This document shows, piece by piece, positions 43,831 through 51,808 of a stretch of DNA of 64,000 bases. The DNA is from Flagellimonas alvinocaridis. Lineage in GTDB: Bacteria > Bacteroidota > Bacteroidia > Flavobacteriales > Flavobacteriaceae. The notes under the pieces are model-generated. The model saw only the letters and a list, made by a program, of their open reading frames with translations, made no database searches and was not told the origin of the DNA. The position numbers were made by a program, and so were the translations under genes. Numbering within the stretch: the stretch's first letter is position 1; each line of letters starts with the position of its first letter. The DNA is taken from the NCBI RefSeq assembly GCF_004916895.1, contig NZ_SNTZ01000001.1:1-64000 (forward strand). The letters are read 5' to 3'.

Positions 43831-43858
43831 ACTTATTGATTATTACAAAAATAAGTAT
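43829..43858. promoter_or_regulatory. Operator-like inverted repeat at the LysR start
   Basis: Nine-base arms ATACTTATT (43829-43837) and AATAAGTAT (43850-43858) are separated by 12 bases. The left arm overlaps the lysR start codon, and the right arm lies next to the hut promoter candidate. Such a place suits autorepression and divergent activation by LysR. Confidence 0.55.
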
Positions 43859-43889
43859 TGGTAATTATTAAACCTAATTTATACTTTTG
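43857..43889 (+). promoter_or_regulatory. Candidate promoter of the hut operon
   Basis: ATTG (43857-43860) lies 21 bases before TACTTTTG (43882-43889), matching the Bacteroidetes TAnnTTTG -7 box. It overlaps the LysR operator candidate and precedes hutH by 160 bp. The intervening leader contains two repeat copies. Confidence 0.45.
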
Positions 43890-43920
43890 AATAACAATGA
43901 TGTATCATGTAAACAAAAAG

Positions 43921-43998
43921 TTGTCAGGTCGAGCGCAGTCGAGACCTCACTTTTAAGACATTGGGTCCTATAACTTCTCGACTGCGCTCGAAGTGACA
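43921..43998. repeat. Inverted pair of dispersed repeats in the hut leader
   Basis: Two copies of the CTCGACTGCGCTCGA element face each other: TCAGGTCGAGCGCAGTCGAG near 43924-43943 and CTTCTCGACTGCGCTCGAAG near 43975-43994. Together they can form a long stem in the hutH leader RNA. Confidence 0.7.
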
Positions 43999-44048
43999 CT
44001 TCACCATTAACAATTGCAGACAATCTGTTAGTAAACCAATTTAAAAAC

Positions 44049-45626
44049 ATGGCGATAGACCGAACATTTCAATTTGGTGAGGACCATTTAACCGCAAGCA
44101 TAGCTTTGGGTTTGGCTCATGGCACTATTACAGGTATTTTCTCCGAAGTATGCCTAAAAAATGTGAACGCAAGCTACGAGCGGGTACAGCGTATTGTGGA
44201 AAAGGGTGATACAGTGTACGGCATCAACACGGGGTTTGGTCCTTTGTGCAACACCAAGATATCCAAAGCCGACACCAAAATCCTACAGTCCAATATACTC
44301 CAGAGTCATAGTGTTGGTGTCGGCGAACCCATCTCCAAAGAATTGGCTAAAATTATGCTGATCCTTAAAATCCATGCCTTGGCCAAAGGGTTTTCAGGCA
44401 TTGCCGAAACCACCTTGCAACGGATGCTTTGGCATTTGGAAAACGATGCCATTCCCGTGGTTCCCTCCCAAGGTTCGGTTGGGGCTTCCGGAGATTTGGC
44501 CCCACTTTCCCATTTATTTTTGCCATTGATAGGCTTGGGCAAGGTGGAATACCAAGGAAGGACCATCTCCACCCAAGAACTTTTTAAACAAACGGGATTA
44601 AAACCCCTCGATTTGGGTCCAAAAGAAGGACTTGCCTTAATCAACGGAACCCAATTTATTGCCGCGCATGGGGTAATGGTGGTATATAAATTGCAACATT
44701 GTTTACGACATGCCGATATTATCGGCGCCATGATGCTTGAGGGGCTACAAGGTTCCATGAAACCATTTTTCAAAGAATTGCATGAGTTACGTCCTTTTAA
44801 AGGCAACCAACATGTGGCGGGTAGAATCCGAACCTTACTTCAAGGCTCCGAGATTTTGGAAGACCATATTGACTGTGAACGAGTGCAAGATCCTTACTCA
44901 CTTCGTTGCATGCCACAGGTGCATGGAGCATCACGAAATGCTTGGTTACACCTGAAAGAATTATTGGAAGTCGAACTCAATTCGGTTACCGACAATCCTG
45001 TCATCATTAATGATGAACTCACCATCAGCGGTGGGAATTTCCATGGGCAGCCTTTGGCCATGGCTTTGGATTATGCCGCTCTGGCCGCCTCGGAAATTGG
45101 AAATATCTCAGACCGACGCATCTATTTGGCCCTTGAGGGCAACAGTCCCGGAGTTCCCAAATTGTTGATGAACGATACGGGTATAAACTCCGGCTATATG
45201 ATCTTGCAGTACACTACTGCTGCCTTGGCCAGTGAGAACAAAAGTTTGTGTTTCCCCGCCAGTTCCGATAGCATTCCCACCTCTTTGGGACAGGAAGACC
45301 ATGTGAGTATGGGGTCTATCAGTGGTAGAAAAGCGCTCAATATTATTAACAACGTCGAAAAAATCCTTGCCATAGAATTATTGACCTCTGCCCAAGCATT
45401 CGAGTACAGAAAACCCTTAAAATCGGGGATTGTGTTGGATGAAATCCACACATTCCTTAGAACCAAGGTCGCTTTTGCCGAAAACGACCGCGTTTTTGCA
45501 GATGACATCGAAAAAGGAATCGAAATTATCCAAAACCACGAAATCATTGATTTGGTAGAGTCGGTGATGAAAGAAAAAGAACTGACTTGGGACGCACCAC
45601 ATCTCGACGAATTTGAAACATACTAA
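44049..45626 (+). CDS. hutH: Histidine ammonia-lyase
   Basis: This 525-residue enzyme removes ammonia from L-histidine to give urocanate, the first step of degradation. The MIO-forming triad A146-S147-G148 is clear within G-S-V-G-A-S-G-D-L-A. The early Y-G-I-N-T-G-F-G-P-L motif (57-66) supplies the catalytic Tyr, and F-R-K-x-L-like elements appear late. The chain is slightly longer than the E. coli-type 500-510. It is the first gene of the hut operon; hutI starts directly after its stop. Confidence 0.95.
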   Translation: MAIDRTFQFGEDHLTASIALGLAHGTITGIFSEVCLKNVNASYERVQRIVEKGDTVYGINTGFGPLCNTKISKADTKILQSNILQSHSVGVGEPISKELAKIMLILKIHALAKGFSGIAETTLQRMLWHLENDAIPVVPSQGSVGASGDLAPLSHLFLPLIGLGKVEYQGRTISTQELFKQTGLKPLDLGPKEGLALINGTQFIAAHGVMVVYKLQHCLRHADIIGAMMLEGLQGSMKPFFKELHELRPFKGNQHVAGRIRTLLQGSEILEDHIDCERVQDPYSLRCMPQVHGASRNAWLHLKELLEVELNSVTDNPVIINDELTISGGNFHGQPLAMALDYAALAASEIGNISDRRIYLALEGNSPGVPKLLMNDTGINSGYMILQYTTAALASENKSLCFPASSDSIPTSLGQEDHVSMGSISGRKALNIINNVEKILAIELLTSAQAFEYRKPLKSGIVLDEIHTFLRTKVAFAENDRVFADDIEKGIEIIQNHEIIDLVESVMKEKELTWDAPHLDEFETY

Positions 45627-45627
45627 A

Positions 45628-46854
45628 ATGAACAGACCACTATTAATAGGACCCTTTGCCCAATTGCTACCCATGACAGGACTCCCTTTAAAGGGAGCAC
45701 TCAAAGACGAGCAACTGCCCATCATCGAAAATGGGGGTATTTTGGTTGCTGATGGGAAAATCCTCGAGGTTGGGGCTTTTGATGACTTAAAATCTGGTGA
45801 TGTCGATGTGCACCACATCGAAGGTGACCATGTTTGCTTACCAGGGTTTGTGGATTCCCACACCCATATTTGCTTTGGTGGAACCCGTGCACGAGACTAT
45901 GCCTACCGAAATGCCGGAAAAACCTATTTGGAAATTGCCAAAGCAGGCGGTGGTATTTGGGACACGGTGACCCAAACCCGAAAAGCATCACAGGCAGAGT
46001 TAGTGAAAGACATCATTTCCAGAAGTAAAAAGCACCTCAAAAACGGAATCACAACCATCGAGGTTAAAAGCGGTTACGGTCTTTCTGTTGATGAAGAACT
46101 AAAAATGCTACGTGCCATCAAACAGGCCAATGAAACCTCCAACGCTACTTTGGTCCCAACTTGTTTGGCGGCGCACATGAAGCCGAAAGATTGGAATCAA
46201 GACAAAGATTATCTGGACGTAATCATCAACGAATTGTTCCCCATCATCAAAGCAGAAAACTTGGCCCATCGGGTAGACGCCTTTGTAGAAGAAAGTGCTT
46301 TTTCTCCGGAGGAAATCAAACCCTATTTTCAAAAAGCGAAGGAAATGGGATTCGATATCACAGTACATGCGGACCAATTCACCGTAGGAGGTAGTCAAGT
46401 AGCCGTAGATTTTGATGCCGTGAGTGCCGATCATTTGGAAGCCAGCACCGAAAAAGAAATCCAATTATTGGCCAAGAGCAATACCATTGCGACAGCTTTG
46501 CCCGGGGCATCCATCGGTTTGGGATGTGCCTATACGCCTGCTCGCAGAATTTTGGATGCAGGTGGTGCTTTGTCCATTGCTAGCGATCACAATCCAGGCT
46601 CTGCCCCAATGGGCGACCTGTTGACCCAAGCCAGTATTTTGGGGACGTTTGAAAAACTATCGAACACCGAAGTGCTTTCCGGAATCACCTTTAGGGCGGC
46701 CGCGGCATTACGAATGGCGGACCGAGGAAAACTCGAACCGGGTGCACAGGCAGATTTTGTGGTTTTCCCGACGGACAACTATCAAGAAATCACCTATCAC
46801 CAAGGGCAATTGAGACCTAGCGAAGTCTGGAAAAAAGGAACACCCATCCACTAA
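45628..46854 (+). CDS. hutI: Imidazolonepropionase
   Basis: This 408-residue amidohydrolase opens the ring of imidazolonepropionate to N-formimidoyl-glutamate, the third step of the pathway. Metal ligands appear in F-V-D-S-H-T-H-I-C-F-G-G-T-R, with further His in H-A-D-Q-F and an Asp in A-S-D-H-N-P-G-S. The ATG one base after the hutH stop is used; a TTG within hutH is a poorer start. Gene order H-I-U-G is consistent with one transcript. Confidence 0.95.
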   Translation: MNRPLLIGPFAQLLPMTGLPLKGALKDEQLPIIENGGILVADGKILEVGAFDDLKSGDVDVHHIEGDHVCLPGFVDSHTHICFGGTRARDYAYRNAGKTYLEIAKAGGGIWDTVTQTRKASQAELVKDIISRSKKHLKNGITTIEVKSGYGLSVDEELKMLRAIKQANETSNATLVPTCLAAHMKPKDWNQDKDYLDVIINELFPIIKAENLAHRVDAFVEESAFSPEEIKPYFQKAKEMGFDITVHADQFTVGGSQVAVDFDAVSADHLEASTEKEIQLLAKSNTIATALPGASIGLGCAYTPARRILDAGGALSIASDHNPGSAPMGDLLTQASILGTFEKLSNTEVLSGITFRAAAALRMADRGKLEPGAQADFVVFPTDNYQEITYHQGQLRPSEVWKKGTPIH

Positions 46855-46864
46855 AATTTGAATC

Positions 46865-48868
46865 ATGACTGAATTTCAGCAACAGATATTACAAGGGATC
46901 CCTGAGCAACTTCCAGCTAAAAAACCATATCCCAAAAACGGGAATCCAGCTCCAAAACGGAAAGATATTCTGTCCAAGGAGGAGAAAAAACTGGCTGTTC
47001 AAAATGCGTTACGTTATTTTCCCGAGGCATGGCAAAAGGAACTCGCATCCGAATTTGCCGAAGAACTAAAAACCTATGGCCGCATTTACATGCATCGGTT
47101 CAAACCCGATTATACAATGCATGCGCGACCTATTTCAGAATATCCAGCGAAAACTCATCAGGCAGCAGCCATTATGTTGATGATCCAAAACAATTTAGAT
47201 CCAGCCGTGGCTCAGCACCCCGAGGAACTCATCACGTACGGAGGAAATGGAGCGGTTTTCCAAAACTGGGCACAGTACCTGCTTACCATGAAATATTTGG
47301 CGGAAATGACTGAAGAACAGACCTTGAACATGTATTCTGGGCATCCGATGGGACTTTTTCCATCATCCAAAGAAGCACCAAGAGTCGTGGTCACCAATGG
47401 GATGATGATTCCGAACTACTCCAAACCTGACGATTGGGAACGCTTCAACGCACTTGGGGTCACTCAATACGGGCAAATGACGGCTGGCTCCTATATGTAT
47501 ATTGGTCCACAAGGCATTGTCCATGGAACGGCTATTACAGTCATGAATGCTTTCCGAAAAGTATTGGAGAAAAACGAATCCCCCGAAGGCAAGATTTTCT
47601 TGACTGCTGGATTGGGCGGCATGAGTGGTGCACAACCTAAAGCCGGAAATATTGCAGGTGGAATTACCATTTGTGCGGAAGTCAACCCCGAAGCTGCCAA
47701 GAAACGTCACAATCAAGGTTGGGTAGATGAATTGTTGGTGGATTTGGATTTATTGGTGGTTCGCACCAAAGAAGCTGTAAAAAATAAAGAGGTGGTTTCT
47801 TTGGCTTACATCGGTAATGTGGTAGATGTTTGGGAGCGTTTTTACGAAGAGGACATTTTCATTCATTTAGGTTCAGACCAAACCTCCTTACACAATCCTT
47901 GGGCGGGTGGTTATTATCCCGTTGGACTTTCTTTTGAGGAATCCAACACCTTAATGGTAGACAATCCCGAAGCATTCAAGGAAAAAGTACAGGAATCGCT
48001 ACGCCGACAAATCAATGCCATTAACAAACACACCGCCAAAGGCACTTACTTTTTTGACTATGGCAATGCCTTTTTGTTGGAAGTTTCCCGAGCGGGCGGT
48101 GATGTGATGGCTGAAAACAACATCGACTTTAGGTATCCGTCCTACGTGCAGGATATTTTGGGACCCATGTGTTTCGATTACGGATTTGGCCCATTCCGTT
48201 GGGTGTGTACCTCGTGCAATCCAAAGGATCTTCAAAAAACTGATGCCATTGCCCTTGAGGTGATGCAAAAGATAAAATCCGAAGCTCCCGAAGAAATCCA
48301 ACAGCAGATGCAGGACAACATCAAATGGATCTCGGAAGCGGAACAGAATAAATTGGTGGTCGGTTCTCAAGCGCGAATCCTTTATGCTGATGCCGAGGGA
48401 CGAAGCAAAATTGCCGATGCATTCAACACGGCTATTGCCAATGGGGAAATCAGTGCTCCCGTGGTATTGGGTCGCGACCATCACGATGTCAGTGGAACCG
48501 ATTCTCCCTTTAGGGAGACCAGCAATATTTACGACGGCAGCAAGTTCACCGCCGACATGGCCATTCAAAATGTAATCGGCGACAGTTTCAGAGGCGCTAC
48601 TTGGGTTTCCATCCATAACGGCGGAGGCGTTGGTTGGGGCGAAGTCATCAACGGTGGGTTCGGAATGGTGCTCGATGGTTCCGAAGAAGCTTCCATCCGC
48701 TTGAAGAAAATGTTGTTTTTTGATGTGAACAATGGGATTTCCCGCAGAAGTTGGGCCAGAAACAAAGAAGCAAGATTTGCCATTGAACGAGAAATGAAAC
48801 GAACTCCAAATTTAAAAGTAACTTTACCCCATCTGGTTCAACCGGATATTTTGGACCATCTTTTTTAA
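46865..48868 (+). CDS. hutU: Urocanate hydratase
   Basis: This 667-residue NAD-dependent enzyme adds water to urocanate, the second step. It is longer than the classic 550-560-residue form, matching the long type common in Bacteroidetes and eukaryotes. N-terminal part carries Y-T-M-H-A-R-P and Y-G-G-N-G-A-V-F; the NAD-binding and active-site regions show T-A-G-L-G-G-M-S-G-A-Q and C-T-S-C-N-P. It follows hutI by 10 bp and overlaps nothing; hutG begins 4 bp after its stop. Confidence 0.95.
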   Translation: MTEFQQQILQGIPEQLPAKKPYPKNGNPAPKRKDILSKEEKKLAVQNALRYFPEAWQKELASEFAEELKTYGRIYMHRFKPDYTMHARPISEYPAKTHQAAAIMLMIQNNLDPAVAQHPEELITYGGNGAVFQNWAQYLLTMKYLAEMTEEQTLNMYSGHPMGLFPSSKEAPRVVVTNGMMIPNYSKPDDWERFNALGVTQYGQMTAGSYMYIGPQGIVHGTAITVMNAFRKVLEKNESPEGKIFLTAGLGGMSGAQPKAGNIAGGITICAEVNPEAAKKRHNQGWVDELLVDLDLLVVRTKEAVKNKEVVSLAYIGNVVDVWERFYEEDIFIHLGSDQTSLHNPWAGGYYPVGLSFEESNTLMVDNPEAFKEKVQESLRRQINAINKHTAKGTYFFDYGNAFLLEVSRAGGDVMAENNIDFRYPSYVQDILGPMCFDYGFGPFRWVCTSCNPKDLQKTDAIALEVMQKIKSEAPEEIQQQMQDNIKWISEAEQNKLVVGSQARILYADAEGRSKIADAFNTAIANGEISAPVVLGRDHHDVSGTDSPFRETSNIYDGSKFTADMAIQNVIGDSFRGATWVSIHNGGGVGWGEVINGGFGMVLDGSEEASIRLKKMLFFDVNNGISRRSWARNKEARFAIEREMKRTPNLKVTLPHLVQPDILDHLF

Positions 48869-48872
48869 TGCG

Positions 48873-49838
48873 ATGAAGTACTACGACTCCCCGAAAATAG
48901 ATCTTTGGACAGGCAGGGTTTCCAACAAATGGTTGTACCTACATGAAAAGGTACATTGCACTCCCTTGACCGAACTTTCGGAACCCCATAAAAAATCGAT
49001 TGCCCTTTTGGGCTACGCCTGTGATGAAGGAATCCGTCGTAATCAAGGTAGGGTTGGCGCAGTGAACGGTCCAGATACCATTAAAAGTAGTTTTGGCAAA
49101 ATGCCCAATCATCTGGCCAGTCATGTATTATTGCAGGATGTAGGTTCCATCAGCTGTACCGATGGTGATATGGAGGCTGCGCAAGAAGCCCTCTCCAATG
49201 TCGTCACTTCCCTTTTGACAAAAAAACAGTTCCCCATTGTTTTGGGAGGTGGTCACGATATGGCTTATGGACATTACAAGGGCATCAAAAACCATTTGGA
49301 TGCAAAGGGTGGGAACCAAACCATTGGCATTATCAACTTTGATGCGCATTTTGACCTTCGAAAGAACACGGAGCAAAACAATTCGGGGACTCCTTTTTAC
49401 CAGATTGCCAAGGATTGCCAAAAGGAAGATATTGATTTCAACTATCTCTGTTTGGGCATTCGCAAGGACGCAAACGACCGTATCCTATTTGAAACCGCTC
49501 GCGACCTTAAGGCCAATTACATTCTTATTGACACCTTCCAAATCCCATTTTTGGAGGAAATCACCACATGGATCAATGCCTTCGTTAAAAATGTGGACCA
49601 TGTGTACGTGACCATTGATCTGGACGGGTTTTCATCGGCCTATGCACCAGGGGTAAGTGCTGCCTCTCCCATGGGCTTTACCCCCCATATTGTTTTGGAA
49701 TGTTTAAAAACGATCATAGGTTCTGGAAAGTTGATCAGTCTGGACATTGCCGAAATGAACCCTACCTACGACATTGATGGACAAACGGCTAAACTGGCCG
49801 CTTCCTTGATGCACTATGTAGCCCACAATATTTATTGA
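48873..49838 (+). CDS. hutG: Formimidoylglutamase (arginase family)
   Basis: This 321-residue ureohydrolase cleaves N-formimidoyl-glutamate to glutamate and formamide, the last step. Mn ligands appear in G-G-G-H-D, D-A-H-F-D-L-R and D-L-D-G-F. It is the arginase-like version, not the deformylase route, so no formylglutamate deacylase is needed. It ends the hut operon; repeats, no obvious T-rich terminator, follow. Confidence 0.93.
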   Translation: MKYYDSPKIDLWTGRVSNKWLYLHEKVHCTPLTELSEPHKKSIALLGYACDEGIRRNQGRVGAVNGPDTIKSSFGKMPNHLASHVLLQDVGSISCTDGDMEAAQEALSNVVTSLLTKKQFPIVLGGGHDMAYGHYKGIKNHLDAKGGNQTIGIINFDAHFDLRKNTEQNNSGTPFYQIAKDCQKEDIDFNYLCLGIRKDANDRILFETARDLKANYILIDTFQIPFLEEITTWINAFVKNVDHVYVTIDLDGFSSAYAPGVSAASPMGFTPHIVLECLKTIIGSGKLISLDIAEMNPTYDIDGQTAKLAASLMHYVAHNIY

Positions 49839-49877
49839 AAGGCATTATCCGGAATTCTCATTTTGAGTAGTGTGAAA

Positions 49878-49948
49878 GTTTGACACGAAAATTGCACAAA
49901 TTTTCACTAACAGGTTATCATCTGTGGGGGCGAGCGAAGTCGTGCCCC
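49878..49948. repeat. Dispersed 70-bp repeat, copy 1
   Basis: GACACGAAAATTGCACAAA, then ACAGGTTATCATCTGTG and a GGGGCGAGCGAAGTCGTGCCCC hairpin-like end. A second diverged copy lies at about 50116. The GC-rich end folds into a small stem. It is non-coding. Confidence 0.65.
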
Positions 49949-50115
49949 TAAGCGAATACCTTTTTGGACATTTCTCACACTCTCTTTGGTCGGTTTGTAA
50001 TAACTCCATCATTATAAAAATGAGCCGCATGTCATTTCGAAATGAGGAGCATAGTGACGATTGAGAAATCCAATTGTCATTCAGAACTACGTAAAGAATC
50101 TTTATCAGGATAATA

Positions 50116-50184
50116 GTTCGACACGAATTGCACAAATCAGCACAAACAGGTTATCATCTGTGGGCTAGCAAAGTCGTGACCGTA
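50116..50184. repeat. Dispersed 70-bp repeat, copy 2
   Basis: Same orientation as copy 1: GACACGAATTGCACAAA, then ACAGGTTATCATCTGTGGG and AAGTCGTG. The two copies are about 240 bp apart and match at most positions of the first 45 bases. Confidence 0.65.
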
Positions 50185-50193
50185 GACAGTAAG

Positions 50194-50219
50194 ACCTCTC
50201 GACTGCGCTCGAGGTGACA
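50194..50219. repeat. Dispersed palindromic repeat
   Basis: CCTCTCGACTGCGCTCGAGG forms a near-perfect palindrome and belongs to the same family as those in hemW, the hut leader and after dinB. Confidence 0.7.
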
Positions 50220-50251
50220 TCTATACCTGTCTTTTCCTCACCGCAAACAAA

Positions 50252-50345
50252 AAAAGCCTTCCAAACGGAAAGCCTTTCATTGGCGAGCATCGGCTGATGC
50301 TTCAACCTGATTCCAATCATCGCGACTGGAATCCAACACAACAGG
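50252..50345 (-). ncRNA. Candidate structured small RNA with terminator
   Basis: Read on the reverse strand, three hairpins follow one another. GATTCCA (50333-50327) pairs with TGGAATC (50315-50309). AGCATC (50301-50296) pairs with GATGCT (50291-50286). A last stem (GGCTTTCC with GGAAGGC, about 50274-50256) is trailed by seven T, a typical terminator. No protein frame lies here. The structure suggests a short stable RNA or a cis-regulatory leader ending in a terminator. The Flavo-1 RNA motif of this group was considered but cannot be confirmed by eye. Confidence 0.45.
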
Positions 50346-50399
50346 ACAAAGATATGTGATTTTTCTAAAAAAATAGCCGCTGGAGTTGTTCATATTTAT

Positions 50400-50439
50400 T
50401 TTATGGATTATATCCATTTTATAGTAATATTTCCATAAA
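50400..50439. promoter_or_regulatory. Operator-like repeats before dinB
   Basis: TTTATGGA (50400-50407) and TCCATAAA (50432-50439) form an outer inverted repeat. ATGGAT-TAT-ATCCAT (50403-50417) makes an inner one. The site lies about 25 bp before dinB, fitting a damage-response repressor, but no such regulator gene is adjacent. Confidence 0.45.
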
Positions 50440-50463
50440 TTAGCTTTCCTCTTCAACTAAACA

Positions 50464-51678
50464 ATGAAAAAGACCATTTTACACTTGGACTTGGACACAT
50501 TTTATGTTTCCGTGGAGCGACTTATCAATTCAGAGCTCAAAAACAAACCACTTTTGGTGGGTGGCACCAGTGACCGTGGCGTGGTAGCCGCTTGCAGTTA
50601 CGAGACCCGGGGTTTTGGGGTACATTCGGGCATGCCCATGAAAATGGCAAAGGAACTTTGCCCGGAGGCCGTGGTGATTCGAGGCAACGCAGGCACCTAT
50701 AGCAAGTATTCGGATGTGGTCACCGACATTATCAAAGAACATGTTCCGCTTTTTGAAAAATCCAGCATTGATGAATTCTATGCCGACCTATCGGGGATGG
50801 ATCGCTTCTTTGGCTGCTACAAATACGCCACGGAAATGCGACAGAAAATCATTCGGGAAACGGGCTTGCCCATTTCGTTTGGATTATCGGTGAACAAAGT
50901 GGTTTCCAAAGTGGCCACCAATGAGGCCAAGCCCAACAATCAGCTAAAAATCGATTTTGGCCTGGAAAAATCTTTTTTAGCCCCGCTTTCCATCAAAAAG
51001 ATTCCGATGGTGGGTGATAAAACCTATCAAACCCTCAGAAATTTGGGCATACGACAGGTGAAGACCATCCAAGAAATGCCCATGGACATTATGCAACGTG
51101 TATTGGGCGCCAACGGTCAAGTCATCTGGAAACGGGCCAACGGTATTGACAACACCCCCGTGATTCCTTTTCATGATAGAAAATCCATCTCCACGGAACG
51201 GACTTTTGACCGGGACACCATTGATGTCATCAAATTGAGGGGCATTTTGCTGGCCATGACCGAAAATTTGGCCTATCAGTTACGTCGTGGGGATAAATTG
51301 ACGGCCTGTATTGCCGTAAAAATCCGGTATTCCGATTTTAACACCTATTCCAAGCAGCTCCGTATCCCCTATACCAGTGCCGACCACGTGCTCATCCCAA
51401 AGATTTTGGATTTGTTCAATGGTCTGTACAACAAGCGGATGTTGGTGCGACTCATCGGGATTCGATTCAGTCATCTGGTATCCGGGAATTACCAAATCAA
51501 TCTGTTTGAGGACACCGAAGAGACCTTGAACCTCTACCATGCCATGGACTATGTCCGAAACCGGTTTGGAAGCCGAAGTGTGTTGCGTGCTTCCGCTATG
51601 GGCGCCAAGACTATTGGAAGCATGCACAATCCCTTTAATGGGGAACCCCCTGTGGTTTTGGCACATCGGAAACAGTAA
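50464..51678 (+). CDS. dinB: Y-family DNA polymerase (DinB/Pol IV type)
   Basis: This 404-residue polymerase begins L-H-L-D-L-D-T-F-Y-V-S-V-E-R-L with the first catalytic Asp and the steric gate region, and has S-S-I-D-E-F-Y-A-D-L-S with the other acidic residues (about 103-113). Helix-hairpin-helix and little-finger domains follow to about 340; the tail (F-G-S-R-S-V-L-R) is typical for Bacteroidetes members. It copies damaged DNA at the cost of errors. A DnaE-type subunit follows 131 bp downstream, the arrangement of a mutagenesis cassette. Confidence 0.92.
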   Translation: MKKTILHLDLDTFYVSVERLINSELKNKPLLVGGTSDRGVVAACSYETRGFGVHSGMPMKMAKELCPEAVVIRGNAGTYSKYSDVVTDIIKEHVPLFEKSSIDEFYADLSGMDRFFGCYKYATEMRQKIIRETGLPISFGLSVNKVVSKVATNEAKPNNQLKIDFGLEKSFLAPLSIKKIPMVGDKTYQTLRNLGIRQVKTIQEMPMDIMQRVLGANGQVIWKRANGIDNTPVIPFHDRKSISTERTFDRDTIDVIKLRGILLAMTENLAYQLRRGDKLTACIAVKIRYSDFNTYSKQLRIPYTSADHVLIPKILDLFNGLYNKRMLVRLIGIRFSHLVSGNYQINLFEDTEETLNLYHAMDYVRNRFGSRSVLRASAMGAKTIGSMHNPFNGEPPVVLAHRKQ

Positions 51679-51683
51679 TTTCT

Positions 51684-51768
51684 TGTCACCTCGAGCGCAG
51701 TCGAGAGGTCATTTGAATTCAAAACTCACATGTCGGTCTCACATCTTGACTGCGCTCGATATGACAGC
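51684..51768. repeat. Pair of dispersed palindromic repeats after dinB
   Basis: GTCACCTCGAGCGCAGTCGAG near 51685 and TTGACTGCGCTCGATATGAC near 51747 are two opposed copies of the element. They fill most of the space between dinB and dnaE and could form a stem in the shared transcript. Confidence 0.7.
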
Positions 51769-51808
51769 TCGACCTCATAGTTGAACATTGATAATTGATA
51801 ACTGACGA

